This document shows, one piece after another, positions 38,081 to 49,813 of a stretch of 64,000 nucleotides of DNA. The notes under the pieces are model-generated. The model was not told where the DNA came from and did no database searches. It worked only from the letters and a program-made list of their open reading frames with translations. Each line of letters opens with the position of its first letter. Position 1 is the first letter of the stretch. The translations under genes were made by a program, and so were the position numbers. The stretch comes from Cercis canadensis. Taxonomy: Eukaryota > Streptophyta > Magnoliopsida > Fabales > Fabaceae. Where the stretch lies: the NCBI GenBank assembly GCA_003255065.1, contig QAOA01003946.1, positions 1,488,120 to 1,552,119 on the forward strand. Reading direction: 5' to 3'.

Positions 38081-38731
38081 AAATCAAGTAACACGATACA
38101 AGATATTAATAATGGGTGATGAGGAGGGCTTACAGGGCTGGCAAGACTTCACTCATCTATAGTACTTATAAGGTGTGTAGCTAGTGCATTTTAATCTGAA
38201 GTTATGAAAGTTAAATGTCTGATACTCGCTAGTTTTTTCCTCACTGCGTACCTTGTCATGTCATATGTATATAGTACTTACTACCAATAAAAGAAGTGTT
38301 TTTGTTGCATATAATTACTATCTTGTTGGGAGCAATGGGAGGTAGATTAGATTCTTGCTATAATGGCAGCATAGAACAACAAAAACAATGCTCTTCCCTT
38401 TCTGAGATAATGAGTAATCAGCTTTCGGGATACAGTTTGAAGATTTGATGCTTCCATTGATTAATGGTAATGGGTTGACAAGGGCAAGTGGTGGCATAAC
38501 GCCATCTCAACATTTAGAAATTTGTTCAAAAAAGTGAAAAAAAATAGAAGTAAAGTCACCATTACTAGCAGTATTTCTTTCTCGTTTCCTATTTAATTGT
38601 TTGACTTTTAATTATTCCCAAAGATAATTAGAAATAAGCTTTATGCTATTTGATGCCAATAGCCAAGAATAAAATCTATGTTGTTTTCACCAAGTAATCC
38701 CTCTAACAAGGTGAAGAATAAGAATATGCAT
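38081..38731. other. 3' UTR and flank of MOT1 copy 1, duplicated after copy 2
   Basis: No gene. Blocks such as ACCATTACTAGCAGT, AGAAATAAGCTTT and AATCCCTCT-ACAAGGTGAAGAATAA recur after MOT1 copy 2 at about 44530-44720, showing the duplication covers the downstream DNA. Confidence 0.7.
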
Positions 38732-38823
38732 CTATGTTGCACGGGAACGGGGACGGAGACGGGGACGAAACGCAGGAACGGCGATTTTTTAAAAATGTGG
38801 GTACGGGGACGCCACGTGTACCC

Positions 38824-38871
<48 letters not shown>

Positions 38872-39410
38872 TAAAATAAATAATATTAAAATTTTTAAAC
38901 ATTAAAAAATATCAACAGTTTTCAATCAAGCCACCCTTCACTTGGTTCAGCAATGGAAGAAGAAAATAGGCACCACCGAAAAGAAACCAGAGGAGCTGAA
39001 GGTTGAAATTTAGTGAAAATGGGGAAAAACAGCCCTAAAATATGAGGTGAACTCGGGTTAAGGATGAAAAATGGGGGCACAGTCCGTACGGCGTCGTTTT
39101 GGCAAATCTGGGCTTCCTACTTTTCCCAAAAACGGTATCGTTCCACTTAAATCCCATAACCGCAGCTTCAAAATGGCGCCGTTCCACTAAAACAAAAAAT
39201 CCAGCCTCCAAAACGACATCGTTATAAATGACCGGCTTTTTGAAAAGGTTTCATTGGCGTTTTTTTTGGCGAAACGTGACGTTTCGAAACGTAAAAAATC
39301 AGAAAACCAAATTTCTAGGTATTTTTCGGCGTTTCCTCCCTGTGGAACACGTTTCGTCCCTGTCCCCGAAACGGGGATGTGCCTTCTTTACGCGTTTTCG
39401 TGCAACTGAG
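38732..39410. mobile_element. hAT-like non-autonomous element, 679 bp
   Basis: A perfect 8-bp target duplication, ATATGCAT, lies at 38724-38731 and 39411-39418. The ends are CTATGTTGCACGGGAACG and, inverted, CTCAGTTGCACGAAAACG, an imperfect inverted repeat of about 18 bp. The same position downstream of MOT1 copy 2 (about 44720, ATAATATGCTCTACCATGC) lacks the insertion. Inside are GGGGACGGGGACG-type GC-rich ends, a TA microsatellite at 38827-38868, and several ACGGCG/CGTT blocks. There is no open frame. The 8-bp duplication points to the hAT superfamily. Confidence 0.85.
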
Positions 39411-40904
39411 ATATGCATGCTTTTCCATGCTATATGATCTGAAATGAAAGATTAACCATTAAGCTTCTTACTCGTTTTGTTAAAAAAATTCGGATAGCTA
39501 ATCTTCCACTTTGCAAGATAGAAATAGATGCTAAAGAGATCCTCTGTTCATGTTTCTTTGTACTTCATATATCTCCAAAAGTTACAAAGATAAAAGTACG
39601 AAAAATTATATTTCTAGAAACTGAGTTTGGGAAATAGAGTGGCTGTATGTTTGCATAATTTAAAGTCACTAGAATAAAATTAATTCAAACAAATATTAAA
39701 AAGGAAGAAAAAAAAAATGTCCAGAGAGTGGTGCATCAATAACTAGTAAAATAGTTAATTGACAGTGTCTTCTCTTCACTAACGTGCTGAGAAATGTTAG
39801 AAGAGAAAATTCGAATCGCAATTTAATAGAGTAAAAAAAAAAAAAAAACAACCAGATGACTAGTGTATCAAATGGTGTCTTGTTGTGCATGTAGCCCTTG
39901 TTTTTGAATTATAATTCTGTAATCTCTTTGGCACTTATGTGTTAACTTTTCAAAAGAAAAAAAAAAAAGAGTTTATTTTTCTTTTTCAATGGTTTTTTTT
40001 TTTTTTGGTCATTGATAGATAAAGATAGATATATAATCTAGCTAGGAATATGAGAAAATGAGATATAAACTTAGAAGTTCAATATTTTTGAAGATCTTTA
40101 GACTAGTAGTATTATGTGTGTTTGTGTGAATTACTTTCATATATTAAGTAAGGTGTAACGTAAAATCAATTAATCTCCTAAATATTATTTTTACATTTCA
40201 TGTGTTATATTAATTATGTGCAACATAAAATACACTAATCCATGTAAAATGGGGGAGTCTTTGAATTTGAAATTGAAATTTTTTGAGTATTTCAAAAGGA
40301 TCCCAATCGGCCAACAAAGATAAATTTTCCAATTAATTGTTCTGAGAATTCATCATAGAAAATTCAACGACCAAAAATTTTGGGTCATTTCTAAAAAATT
40401 CACATATAATGGGGGTTTAATTTGGAAATATTAGATCATAGGAAATATTAGTTTTGTGTTATAACATCGTAACCCTCTATTTTATTTGGAGATGAATGGA
40501 CAATTACACATTTGACACCTGTCAAAGATATGGATATACCTCAAGTTTCACTAAAGGTATATATGGTAGAGGATCCCTCTTTCTTTTACCCAAGAGCCAA
40601 GGGGCAAAGAAAGAGGTCAAAAAGGGATACGATTCTTGAAGGGAGAATTAGTAAAAAAAGAAATATAAGGAAAATTTGTTTCAAAAACAGAAACTAATAA
40701 CATGGTGAGTAGTGATTATTATGTGTTATTAGTGTTTATTTTTCTATTTTTAAAAGAATTTTTTCTTAACTTTTTTTAAATAATTCTGCTATTCTTGAAT
40801 CACTTGCCGAGTTCAAAGGGGAAGCTACAATCAAAAAAAGGATAGTAATAGTGATCTGGGCCATAAAGTATTAAGTGCACAACAATTCTGTACTCTTTCT
40901 TGGA
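39411..40904. other. Duplicated MOT1 flank, then unassigned DNA
   Basis: 39411-39850 matches the DNA after MOT1 copy 2 (44720-45060; for example ATTCGGATAGCTAATCTTCC, AAAATGTCCAGAGAG). 40590-40640 has TTTTACCCAAG-GCCAAGGGGCAAAG-like sequence that recurs at 54665-54700. No gene. Confidence 0.55.
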
Positions 40905-41095
40905 AAAAAAAAAACAATAAATAATAAATAGTGTTTGTATAAATGACATGCTTCATAATAACTCATCACCCAGTGAAGAATAAAAATAAAGGAAAGACGA
41001 GAGTGGGATTTTACCCGGAACATGAAGGTTGCATATCATTATATCTGCTCAATGTATGCACCTCAGAGGAGCGCGAATTAGAATAAAACATGATG
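40905..41095 (-). pseudogene. Fragment of the AGD14-type ArfGAP gene (exon 12 region)
   Basis: Resembles 56270-56460, which includes exon 12 of the intact gene and its introns: shared blocks are CACCCAGTGA, ATGAAGGTTGC-TAT-ATTAT and GCACCTCAGAGGA. On the minus strand the exon-12 equivalent begins GAYIEQI and then meets two stops. The acceptor CTGAG is also altered. It lies between the two MOT1 genes and is best read as the truncated end of a duplicated segment. Confidence 0.65.
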
Positions 41096-42436
41096 TAGAA
41101 ACACACACACATATATATATATATATATACCTGAGACTGCTGTAGAAGATTTGGGAAGAAAGGTAAAAATTTCTGCAGTTTTAGTTGCTATGAGATAAAA
41201 TGGCTGTAAATTTGTTAGAGAACTTAGCAAGAAAACATGTTTTATTAGGTCTTTTTTTTTAAAAAAAAAAATTTGTGGGGCAAAGCAAATGCATGAGTAC
41301 TGGCACATGAGAGGGGATGCATCGATCTGAGAGAATGTTTGGTTCTGAATCTTCTGATCTTAAATCAGTTACTTCTTTAATGTTATGCTTGGGAGTTGTA
41401 TATAGCTGACATGTATTCCTAGCTAGTTGAAAGTTCATTCAGCTTGAATGAATTATAAACTAACCAATTATGCAATAGATGAAAGAATGCGTGAGATTAA
41501 GGTAATCTTTCCTAATTAGGAAAAATTGTTTAGTAACAATAATTTTCCAAAGTTGGGAAGTAATGATTGAGAATTGGACCATTATTATTAGTCACCTCCC
41601 TAATTACATCATCTTCAATTCCTAATTAGGCGACATTGAATATATATAAAGAATCTGACTCATATTGTATAATTTAATTTTTTTTAGATTTGACATCAAT
41701 TTCAAGATGTAGGTTCCACCAGAACTTATGAGAGTAACAATATCCTTTAGATAACTTAGCAAATCCCAAAATAATAATATTTTAATTTAGTAACATATAT
41801 TAAATTGACAATTTCTTTTTATACAACTTATACTCAATGTGCAAATATCATTTGTTAAATAGCATTAGTTAATTGATGGGTCATTACATATATTTTTAAC
41901 CTTTGTATTATTAATGAAAAGACGCAACTGATAAGAAAAAAAGTGGTTGTTTTACAAACTATTTTGGTTAAGGTTGCAAGTTGGTAGCTTAGGTCAATAA
42001 TCAGAGCCAAATTTTTTGACCATGCGGAAACCATTGATACCAACAGATTTTTAATCAATGGAATAACCCACGAAGAGGAGTAAAAATAAAAATTAATAAA
42101 AAATTATTATTAGCTTAATGTAAACGAGCATTTAATGTATAATTAAATGCACAATTATAGATTTGAATTTTACCATTATTAAAGTTTCTTTTAACTATGT
42201 CTGGTAAACTAATTAAGGTGTGTTCAAACTTCAAACCGGATACCACCTAACACATGTTACTTGTGACAGATAAGAATTGTGATGTGAAATTAATTGCCAT
42301 TGCTGTCTGGAGTGGAGAATCTGGACCATAAACCGCAATAAATAAAAGCCATTGGAATTGGCAACGAGAAAAACTATTATTGTGTAATTATTAGTCACAA
42401 CTTGCCAGTGATATTGACTTGGGAGTTTGAAATTAG
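41096..42436. other. No gene recognised; promoter of MOT1 copy 2 at the right end
   Basis: AT-rich DNA with a short (CA)n-(TA)n tract at 41100-41130. 42300-42436 resembles the promoter of copy 1 near the TATA box. Confidence 0.5.
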
Positions 42437-42443
42437 TATAAAT
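42437..42443 (+). promoter_or_regulatory. TATA box of MOT1 copy 2
   Basis: TATAAAT, 106 bp before the ATG at 42549, in the same GAAATTAGTATAAATG context as copy 1. The leader that follows is rich in CACTCACA repeats (42490-42535), which copy 1 lacks; this accounts for the longer spacing. Confidence 0.6.
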
Positions 42444-42548
42444 GCAGCCTCATCCACTTCACATTTGTGCTCCTCCTCCTTCTTTATGCTCACACAGCCA
42501 CAGTCACAGTCACATTCACACTCACACTCACCCTAGTTCCAAATCCAA

Positions 42549-43982
42549 ATGGCATCTCAAGTACAAATTCCAGATCCTGAAAACGCCCAAATCCCCCCCC
42601 AAACCACTCATACGAAGAGGGGGACTGGTTTCTCTGTCAACGGCATCGTACAGAAAGTGAAAACCAATTTGGTTTTCCGATCAAAATGGGCAGAATTGAA
42701 TGGGGCCATGGGGGACCTTGGCACGTACATACCCATAGTGCTGGCTCTCACGCTTGCCAGAGACCTCAACCTTGGTACCACATTGATTTTCACTGGAATC
42801 TACAACGTTATTACCGGTGCCGTTTATGGGGTACCCATGCCTGTCCAGCCCATGAAGTCCATCGCCGCCGAGGCCCTTTCCGAAGCCAACTTCGGCGTGC
42901 CGGAGATCATGGCTGCCGGAATTTTAACCGGCGGGGTCTTAATGTTATTGGGTGTAACTGGTTTGATGCAGCTAGTGTACAAGCTGATTCCTTTATGTGT
43001 AGTCAGGGGAATTCAGCTGGCACAGGGCTTGTCATTTACCTTCACTGCAGTTAAATACATTAGGAAAGTACAAGATTTGCCCAAGTCTAAATCTCTTGGG
43101 AATAGGGAATGGTTTGGTTTGGATGGGTTGGTTTTGGCTATTTTATGTGTTTGCTTTATTGTCATAGTGAATGGAGCTGGTGAGGATCTTGCAGGTTGTG
43201 ATTGTGCTGGAGAAAATAATGCGGCCAGTTACGATTTGGGTGATCAACAGAGTACAAGAAAGAGGAGGAGCAGAGTGAGAAAGATCGTATTCTCGCTTCC
43301 TTCTGCTTTTATTGTCTTTATAGTGGGTGTTGTTTTAGCCTTCATAAGGAGGCCTAAGGTGGTGCATGAAATCGAATTTGGGCCCTCCTCTATGCAAATA
43401 GTGAAAATTTCTAGACATGCATGGAAGCAAGGGTTCATCAAGGGTACAATTCCTCAACTCCCATTGACAATTTTGAACTCTGTGATAGCAGTTTGCAAGT
43501 TGTCATCTGATCTGTTCCCAGGGAGGGATTTTTCAGTTACTTCCTTGTCAGTGACAGTGGGTTTGATGAACTTAGTGGGTAGTTGGTTTGGGGCCATGCC
43601 AAGCTGCCATGGTGCTGGTGGACTAGCAGGGCAATATAAGTTTGGTGGCAGGAGTGGTGGCTGTGTTGCACTTCTTGGTGCAGCAAAATTGATCTTGGGC
43701 TTGGTATTGGGAAGTTCTTTAGCACACATCTTTAATGAGTTTGCTGTGGGAATCTTAGGGGTGTTATTGTTGTTTGCTGGAATTGAGCTAGCCATGACTT
43801 GTAGGGACATGAATACAAAAGAGGATGCCTTTGTGATGCTTATTTGTACAGCAGTTTCGCTGGTGGGTTCAAGTTCAGCTCTTGGCTTCTTGTGTGGAAT
43901 GATTGTCTTTGTGCTTCTTAAGCTAAGGAATTGGACAAAGGGTACACCACTTTCCACCATTTGGATGCAAGGAACCCCTTAG
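42549..43982 (+). CDS. MOT1: Molybdate transporter MOT1, copy 2
   Basis: A single-exon gene of 477 aa with the same topology and signatures as copy 1 (LNGAMGDLGTY, PMPVQPMKSIAAEAL, CHGAGGLAGQYKFGGRSGG). It differs in the N-terminal tail (more Pro, ENAQIPPQTTHTKRGTGF), in the variable loop, which has an extra DLAGCDCAGENNA segment rich in Cys, and at the C-terminus (PLSTIWMQGTP). Transmembrane regions are almost unchanged, so substrate is probably the same. The two copies face the same way about 4.5 kb apart, a tandem pair. A different leader and tail could give different expression or membrane targeting, but this is inference. The stop is followed by about 1.2 kb without a gene and then the MULE. 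Confidence 0.95.
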   Translation: MASQVQIPDPENAQIPPQTTHTKRGTGFSVNGIVQKVKTNLVFRSKWAELNGAMGDLGTYIPIVLALTLARDLNLGTTLIFTGIYNVITGAVYGVPMPVQPMKSIAAEALSEANFGVPEIMAAGILTGGVLMLLGVTGLMQLVYKLIPLCVVRGIQLAQGLSFTFTAVKYIRKVQDLPKSKSLGNREWFGLDGLVLAILCVCFIVIVNGAGEDLAGCDCAGENNAASYDLGDQQSTRKRRSRVRKIVFSLPSAFIVFIVGVVLAFIRRPKVVHEIEFGPSSMQIVKISRHAWKQGFIKGTIPQLPLTILNSVIAVCKLSSDLFPGRDFSVTSLSVTVGLMNLVGSWFGAMPSCHGAGGLAGQYKFGGRSGGCVALLGAAKLILGLVLGSSLAHIFNEFAVGILGVLLLFAGIELAMTCRDMNTKEDAFVMLICTAVSLVGSSSALGFLCGMIVFVLLKLRNWTKGTPLSTIWMQGTP

Positions 43983-45241
43983 CAACTCTGAAGAATCAAG
44001 TATACAGAGGATATTCTAGTGTCTTCAGCTGTAAGACATTAAATACTAGCCGGTATGTTTTGTGTAAAAAATACTATTTTAAGTTTCTAGGTTTTTTTTT
44101 TGTCTTTTCCTTTTTTGGTTTTGATACTAATTCAGGGTTTATAGGGTTGTAAGACTTGTATGTAGTAATTATAGTTTGTGCCACTAGAGTATTTAATTTA
44201 ATGTGAACTTCAATTTTGTCTTCTTCTCCCTGCGTACATGGTCATGCCCTGTGTACGTAGTGCTTACCACAAAGAAGTTGGTTGGGTTATAAAATGGAAC
44301 ATGGAAGGTAGATTCTTGCTATTATGGCAGCGTATAGAACAACAAAAAGATTACATTTCCATTATGAGCTAATGAATATTGACTATTGAGAATAGAACAA
44401 CAAAAATATTTGATGTAATTTGACAAGGGCAAGCACGTAACCTGGCTACAGAGCTTTAATTTTATGCACAAAATGGTGGTTTGACGCTATCCCAACTTTT
44501 GGAAATTTGCCCAAACAAATAAAAGGAACTTAACCATTACTAGCAGTGTTTCTTTCTCCTTTCCAATTAATTGTTTAATCTTATAATTATTCGCAATGTT
44601 AGTTAGAAATAAGCTTTGCTGTTATTGGATGCCAATAGCTACGAATAACCCTTTTGCTTTCACCACATAGAGAAATTGTCTGACTAACTAATCCCTCTGA
44701 CAAGGTGAAGAATAATAATATGCTCTACCATGCTTTATGATCTGAAATGAAATTAACCATTAAACATGATCTTACTCATTTTAAAAAATTCGGATAGCTA
44801 ATCTTCCTTGAAGAAATATAAAAGATCTTTCCTCATTCGTAGCAGAACCTAGAGTTTGTCTTTCCATGCAGCTTTCCACGTCACGTCGTAAAGTTAGAGA
44901 TAAAAATAGCAAACCGACAAAACTAGAACACAAAATCAAAAAGAAGAAAACAAAATGTCCAGAGAGGAAGTGCCCTCCTTCAATAACAAGCAAAATAGTT
45001 TTGACTGACGTGTTACGAAGTTCATAATAGAGTAAAAAATAAAAGAGTAAGGTTATTGGCATGGTTGCTAATACATATTTTCTCTAAACTTGCATATATA
45101 ACGGTATCAAAATTTAAACTAGATCTAGGTAAATTTTAACTAAACCAATTCAATTTTTTTATATCTTCTATTTACCTGTGAAAGAATCATTTTTTGAAAA
45201 TAAAATTAACTCTTCCTCGGGATCATTTTTTGTGCCAAATA
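43983..45241. other. 3' UTR and flank of MOT1 copy 2
   Basis: No gene. 44300-45060 aligns in blocks with 38340-38720 plus 39411-39850. 45242-45250 is CTTATTTTA, the left target duplication of the MULE. Confidence 0.7.
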
Positions 45242-45250
45242 CTTATTTTA

Positions 45251-45640
45251 GGAAAATTAACTAAAATAATGCAATTTAATTAAAAAAATTCGTAATTAGG
45301 TTAATTTTAAAAATAATTACAGAAATGGGTCAGTTTTTAAATGTAATAAACGCCAATATATTTTTGTAAGAAAACGTCAAATCAATTACGCGTTTTAATC
45401 AATAAACGCGGAATTAAAATTGCGTTTTAAGTAATAAACGCCCAATTGAAAAAGGAAAAAACGCTAAATTGAAAAATGACCAGCTGACATTGACCTCAGG
45501 ACTAAGGAAAACGCGGATTTAATTTTGCGTTTTCCAATGAAAAACGCAGAATCAAATCCGCGTTTTATGTATAAAACGCTGAAATGATTCTGCGTTTTTC
45601 ATTAAAAAACGCAGAATCAAATCAGCGTTTTCCTTAGTCC
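45251..45640. repeat. Left terminal inverted repeat and subterminal palindrome modules
   Basis: The terminal 161 bp match the right end inverted. 45350-45640 then holds about fourteen copies of AAACGC or GCGTTT, arranged head-to-head so that neighbouring copies form short palindromes (for example AAAACGCAGAATC...GATTCTGCGTTTTT). Likely transposase-binding or promoter sequence for the PMD gene, which starts 180 bp further in. A (TTC)n tract follows at 45701-45733. Confidence 0.85.
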
Positions 45641-45819
45641 CGAGGTTGACCGTTGGACTTTCACCCCCCCCCCCTTCACCTCCCCCCTCCGTCCTCTCTC
45701 TTCTTCTTCTTCTTCTTCTTCTTCTTCTTCTTCACCTCTTCACCTCACCTCTTCACCTTCATTCTCTTCCATTGCCATTCCTCTCTTCCATTGCCATTCC
45801 TGTCTTCACCTTTATAGAA

Positions 45820-48800
45820 ATGGCAATTCCTGGACCAGTCGATGCGTCATTGTTAACTGAACAACCAGACCATGTTTCAAATGATATTTGGAACAATGAG
45901 GTTAGTAAGTTATTTTTGAGTTTAATTTTATTGTCATTTGAAGTTATAAATTTATCTTTATTATTTACTGCATTATTATTTTTAGTTATTAAATTGTTAG
46001 AGTTAAATTGGTAATTTAGATTTGAAGTTTATTTGTTATTAATTTGTCTTACTATAGTTTAGATTTAAAAAGTTATATTAATTTGTTAGTTTTAATTTCT
46101 TAGTAGAATTTATTTAACTAGTATAATTGATTACTTAGTTTAAATTAATTATTAGGAATAATTAAATTGATAAAGTGTATGTGTTATGTTAACTTAAATT
46201 TATGTTTTAGAGTTTATGGTTAAATTAAAACGGTTTTGGCTATTTGATGTTGACTGTTTAGGCAAAAAAATGTTTCCCCACTTGAAACTGTAAACCGTAA
46301 ATCCCAATTGGTAACCACAAACCCAAAACCCTAAATCATAAGTGAAAATTATAAACCATATTCCCTAATTTAAAACCATAAACTTGAAGTCAGAATCCGT
46401 AAGTACTTAAAGTACTATCCTTTAACCCTAAACCTTAACCCTAATTTTGAAGTTTGAAACCCTAAACTCCTTTATAAAAATCTAAACCTCTAACCTCATT
46501 CAAAAACCTCAAATCTCAAATATTAACTTAAAAATCGTAAACCCAAACCCTAAACTCTAAACATGATTCCTTATTTAAAACCCTAAACTCGAATTATTGA
46601 GTTGATGATATGAAATTGTATGTTTTATTTTTTTTAGTTTAGGGATAGGATTTATGATTATGGTTTAAGGTTTAGGGATAGGATTTATGCCTTGTAACTT
46701 ACAATTTTTTCGGTATATTTGTTAGTTTAATAAATCTTATTTTGGTTTATATTAGGGATCGAGATTGCTTCGTCCTCGTAGTCACAGACACTTACCTGAG
46801 CCGGATCAGAGATTGATCCCATATCTTACTAGGGCAGGGTTTGGTGCAGTTTGTTGTGTGAGCCCCATGCAGTTAGATGTGCAGTTCCTATTTGCATTAG
46901 TGGAGCGGTGGCGCCCAGAGACTCACACATTTCACATGCCTTTCGGGGAGTGCACTGTTACCCTACAGGACGTGGCGATGTTATTAGGCCTCATTGTTGA
47001 TGGTAGTGTAGTTGGTGGGAGGAGCTATCATCGATTGTGGCATGACGAGATTGTTCGTCTACTGGGAGTGGTGCCAGCTGAGGGTGTCATTGACGGTTCC
47101 CGAGTTCGCTTGTCGTGGCTGAGACAGACATTTTCAGCATGTCCACCAGATGCTCCGCCACATGTCTTGGAGTACCATGCCAGGGCATATATTCTGTTGT
47201 TGCTAGGGACGTGGCTGGTCCCAGACACTAGTGGGAACCACGTCCACCTCATGTACTTGGAGCTCTTGGAGGACTTCGACAGCTCAGGCACACTCAGTTG
47301 GGGGTCGGCTATTCTTGCACAGCTATATAGGGGGTTGTGTAACTTTAGTATTGGCCGGAGCACCGAGGTTGGAGGATGCCTATTTCTTCTACAGGTTTGG
47401 GCATATGAGAGATTTCCGACATTGTGCCCGTCTCCCACTATTGTCATTGAGCCATTTTCCCTTCCACTTGCATGCAGGTTTGTGAACCCTAACTCGATTT
47501 GATTGTTCATACATATAAGATTTATTTGTGTATTTCTTTTTATATAAGTTTCATTTATGTATTAGGTGGAGGAAGCCATTACGTTATAACCATATCGGAT
47601 TCGATAGGAATCATTTGGCCTTCCGTCGCGCTTTTGATTATCTTGGCGATGAGCATGTGAGTTAATGATAAATATTGTGAATCTGTTCATTACTGAATAA
47701 ATGTACAAATTATATGATTAGATTATAATCTCAATTCTTTTATTGCACAGGTTGTGTGGCAGCCGTATCTTCATCATCAGTTGCCACCTGTGTGTACTGT
47801 TGGAGCTCATATTTGGACTGTTCGTGTGCCCCTCTGTGCATTTAATGTAATAGAGGGAAATTACTCGGACTGAGTCGTCCGTCAGTTTGGTAGTATGCAG
47901 TTCATTCCTCATCCTCCTCCGCCATATGATGATGAATTAGAGAGCTGTAGCATACGAGGGAAGACAGATACAGATTGGAGGATAGCCCATTATGTATACT
48001 ACCGTCAGTGGGAGCAGCGACGGGACCACATACAGGAGATGGCTCAGGGACTTGGCACTTCACCCGATTATATGCCGTGGTACCTTCGGGTTACTCGGAG
48101 GTGGATTAGTCCGAGCGCAGCACGGGGTTATCAGGTTAGCTTAATCTAAATTCTATTAGATTTTAGGCAATGTAAGATAATGTTAGTTTTTTTAAACTCA
48201 CACTATATGTTGTTATTAGGGCGAGGGGATTCCACCACAGCAGGATCCACCGCAGGCGGATGCCCCCTATAGGGGTCCACCACAGTCGGATTTGCCACAT
48301 CAGGTGCCACCGCATCAGCGACCAGTGTATCAAGGAGCGCCCGCATTCCATAGTCCACCTCATGATGTGCAGTTGACGCCGCAGCAATGGATTACATTGC
48401 AGTAACAGGTACATGCATCGGTACAGGCATCAGTGTCTCAGGTGTTTGCTCAGTAGGGCGTTCCTATTCCCCCCCAGTTTGGCGGTCCACAGGCACAGGG
48501 GGAGCCAGCGCGACCACACTCTCCGCATGTCCCACATGTCGATCCTTCGGCGTCCAGGTCGGCATCACGGTCAGCGTCGTCCAGTAGGCGTTCTGGGTCA
48601 TCACGTACTTCGCGCAGTCGTTCTCATGTTGCGACATCGACACCCAGGGCTACTATGGACATGTCTCAGTTGCAGCCAGGCTTGGAGCCTCCACAGTACA
48701 CTATGGACATGATGGGTCAGGGTAACATGGGTGGAGTAGGTTCTCCCCCATGTAACATTTTTGGCACAAATGTTATGGTACCGCCTTCAGCTGCTAACCT

Positions 48801-49020
48801 GACACTTGATCTGGGTCTGACAGTTGGCCCTGCGACTGCACCTGTCGAGGATTATTATGTACCTGGATCGGCATACATGATTCCACCTGCTCCTCCTCGT
48901 TCCTATCCGACGGATCAGGATGGCTACAGGATACAGTTTAGTGACTATGTTGATCCAGATATGGTGGATCCTACAGTTCCAGATCAGCAGCACCAGGATC
49001 ATGATTGTGACTTTTTTTAG
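45820..49020 (+). pseudogene. Plant mobile domain (PMD, MAIN/MAIL1-like) gene of the MULE
   Basis: Five exons: 45820-45900, 46756-47477, 47566-47656, 47751-48134 and 48220-49020. Phases fit and total 2079 nt (692 codons plus stop). Exons 2-4 are a typical PMD: GFGAVCCV-MQLDVQFLFALVERWRPETHTFHMP, then FGECTVTLQDVAMLLGL, LYRGLCNFS, GGCLFLLQVWAYER, and VVRQFGSMQFIP. Exon 5 is a Pro/Gln/Ser-rich tail with an SRSASRSASSSRRS run. Three codons in this frame are stops: TGA at 47871-47873 where the family has Arg (CGA), TAA at 48403-48405 (Gln, CAA) and TAG at 48454-48456 (Gln, CAG). All three fit C-to-T changes. Host PMD proteins MAIN and MAIL1 act in gene silencing and genome stability; the role of transposon-borne copies is not settled. 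Confidence 0.88.
46290..46600. repeat. Degenerate telomere-like repeats inside PMD intron 1
   Basis: The stretch is dense in CCCTAAA/AACCCTA variants (AACCCTAAACC, AAACCCTAAACTC), matching the plant telomere unit imperfectly, on the strand reading CCCTAAA. The inverse form TTTAGGG follows at about 46640-46680 (GTTTAGGGATAGG). Some copies are also telobox-like promoter motifs. Confidence 0.65.
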
Positions 49021-49287
49021 TACTATGTTTATTATTGATGAATATTGTTATAACATTGACATTATCTTATATATGCAGACATTTTATGATGCCATGTTTA
49101 GAAATGCTACATTTTATTAAACATATTACATTAAACATACACAAAAATACCTACATACTGATAGTAGAAGATACTACGAATTAGGAAAACTATGAAGATA
49201 AATATATCAATATATAAAACATACTTAAATTAGTACATTCAATAAAGTACATCAAATCGTAACTAACACATTCATTTTTTTACATAA

Positions 49288-49689
49288 TCAATCGTCATCA
49301 GTAGCGTAATCAGGGTTATTCATTACAGTCTGAATCTCTGTGACTGATAACTCACGATGCATAGCAACAGCTTATTCCTTAGCTAGTTTTAACAAATAGT
49401 AACGGCATCTACGAACTAACATTTGATTGTTCTCCTTCCTGATTTCTTGAATAACCTCCTCATAGTCATGTCAATTTTTTCGAGTCATTTTTAATAACCA
49501 TCTATATACAGGTGGAGCTCCAAGTGATTGTAATTGTTGTACCAAATCTTCGGATTCATCCAACCGATATGCCCATTCCCGACGCAAACCAGCATAATAT
49601 TCCCTTGGATCAGAGTCTATTTCGCTTTCGTAATCATCATTAAACCTTGGTAGCAACCATACAGGAGGATCCCGACGGCTTCTTGACAT
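49288..49689 (-). pseudogene. Unknown small MULE gene, broken by two stops
   Basis: The frame from ATG at 49689 begins MSRSRRDPPVWLLPRFNDDY and ends at 49288 after 133 codons, with stops at 49471-49473 (TGA) and 49372-49374 (TAA). Both sides of each stop remain protein-like: charged, with helical segments such as REWAYRLDESEDLVQQLQSL and IRKENNQMLVRRCRYYLLKL. I do not recognise the family. It has the same strand as the transposase and follows it; it may be a separate accessory gene or a late exon of one transcript. Confidence 0.55.
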
Positions 49690-49813
49690 ACTATGTCACC
49701 CTGTGAGTTGACAAAAATAAAACATCAATATAATATATAACAAACTTCTTTAACAAGTAAAAATATTGGAACCATTAAATATAATCAAATTACATATTTA
49801 GGGTTTAGATCGA

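Noticed and set aside
45646..46014. Longer open frame starting before the PMD ATG.
   Set aside because: The first 58 codons are poly-Pro/Leu from CCC and TTC runs, and the tail is intron read-through. The start at 45820 followed by a GT donor at 45901 joins exon 2 in phase.
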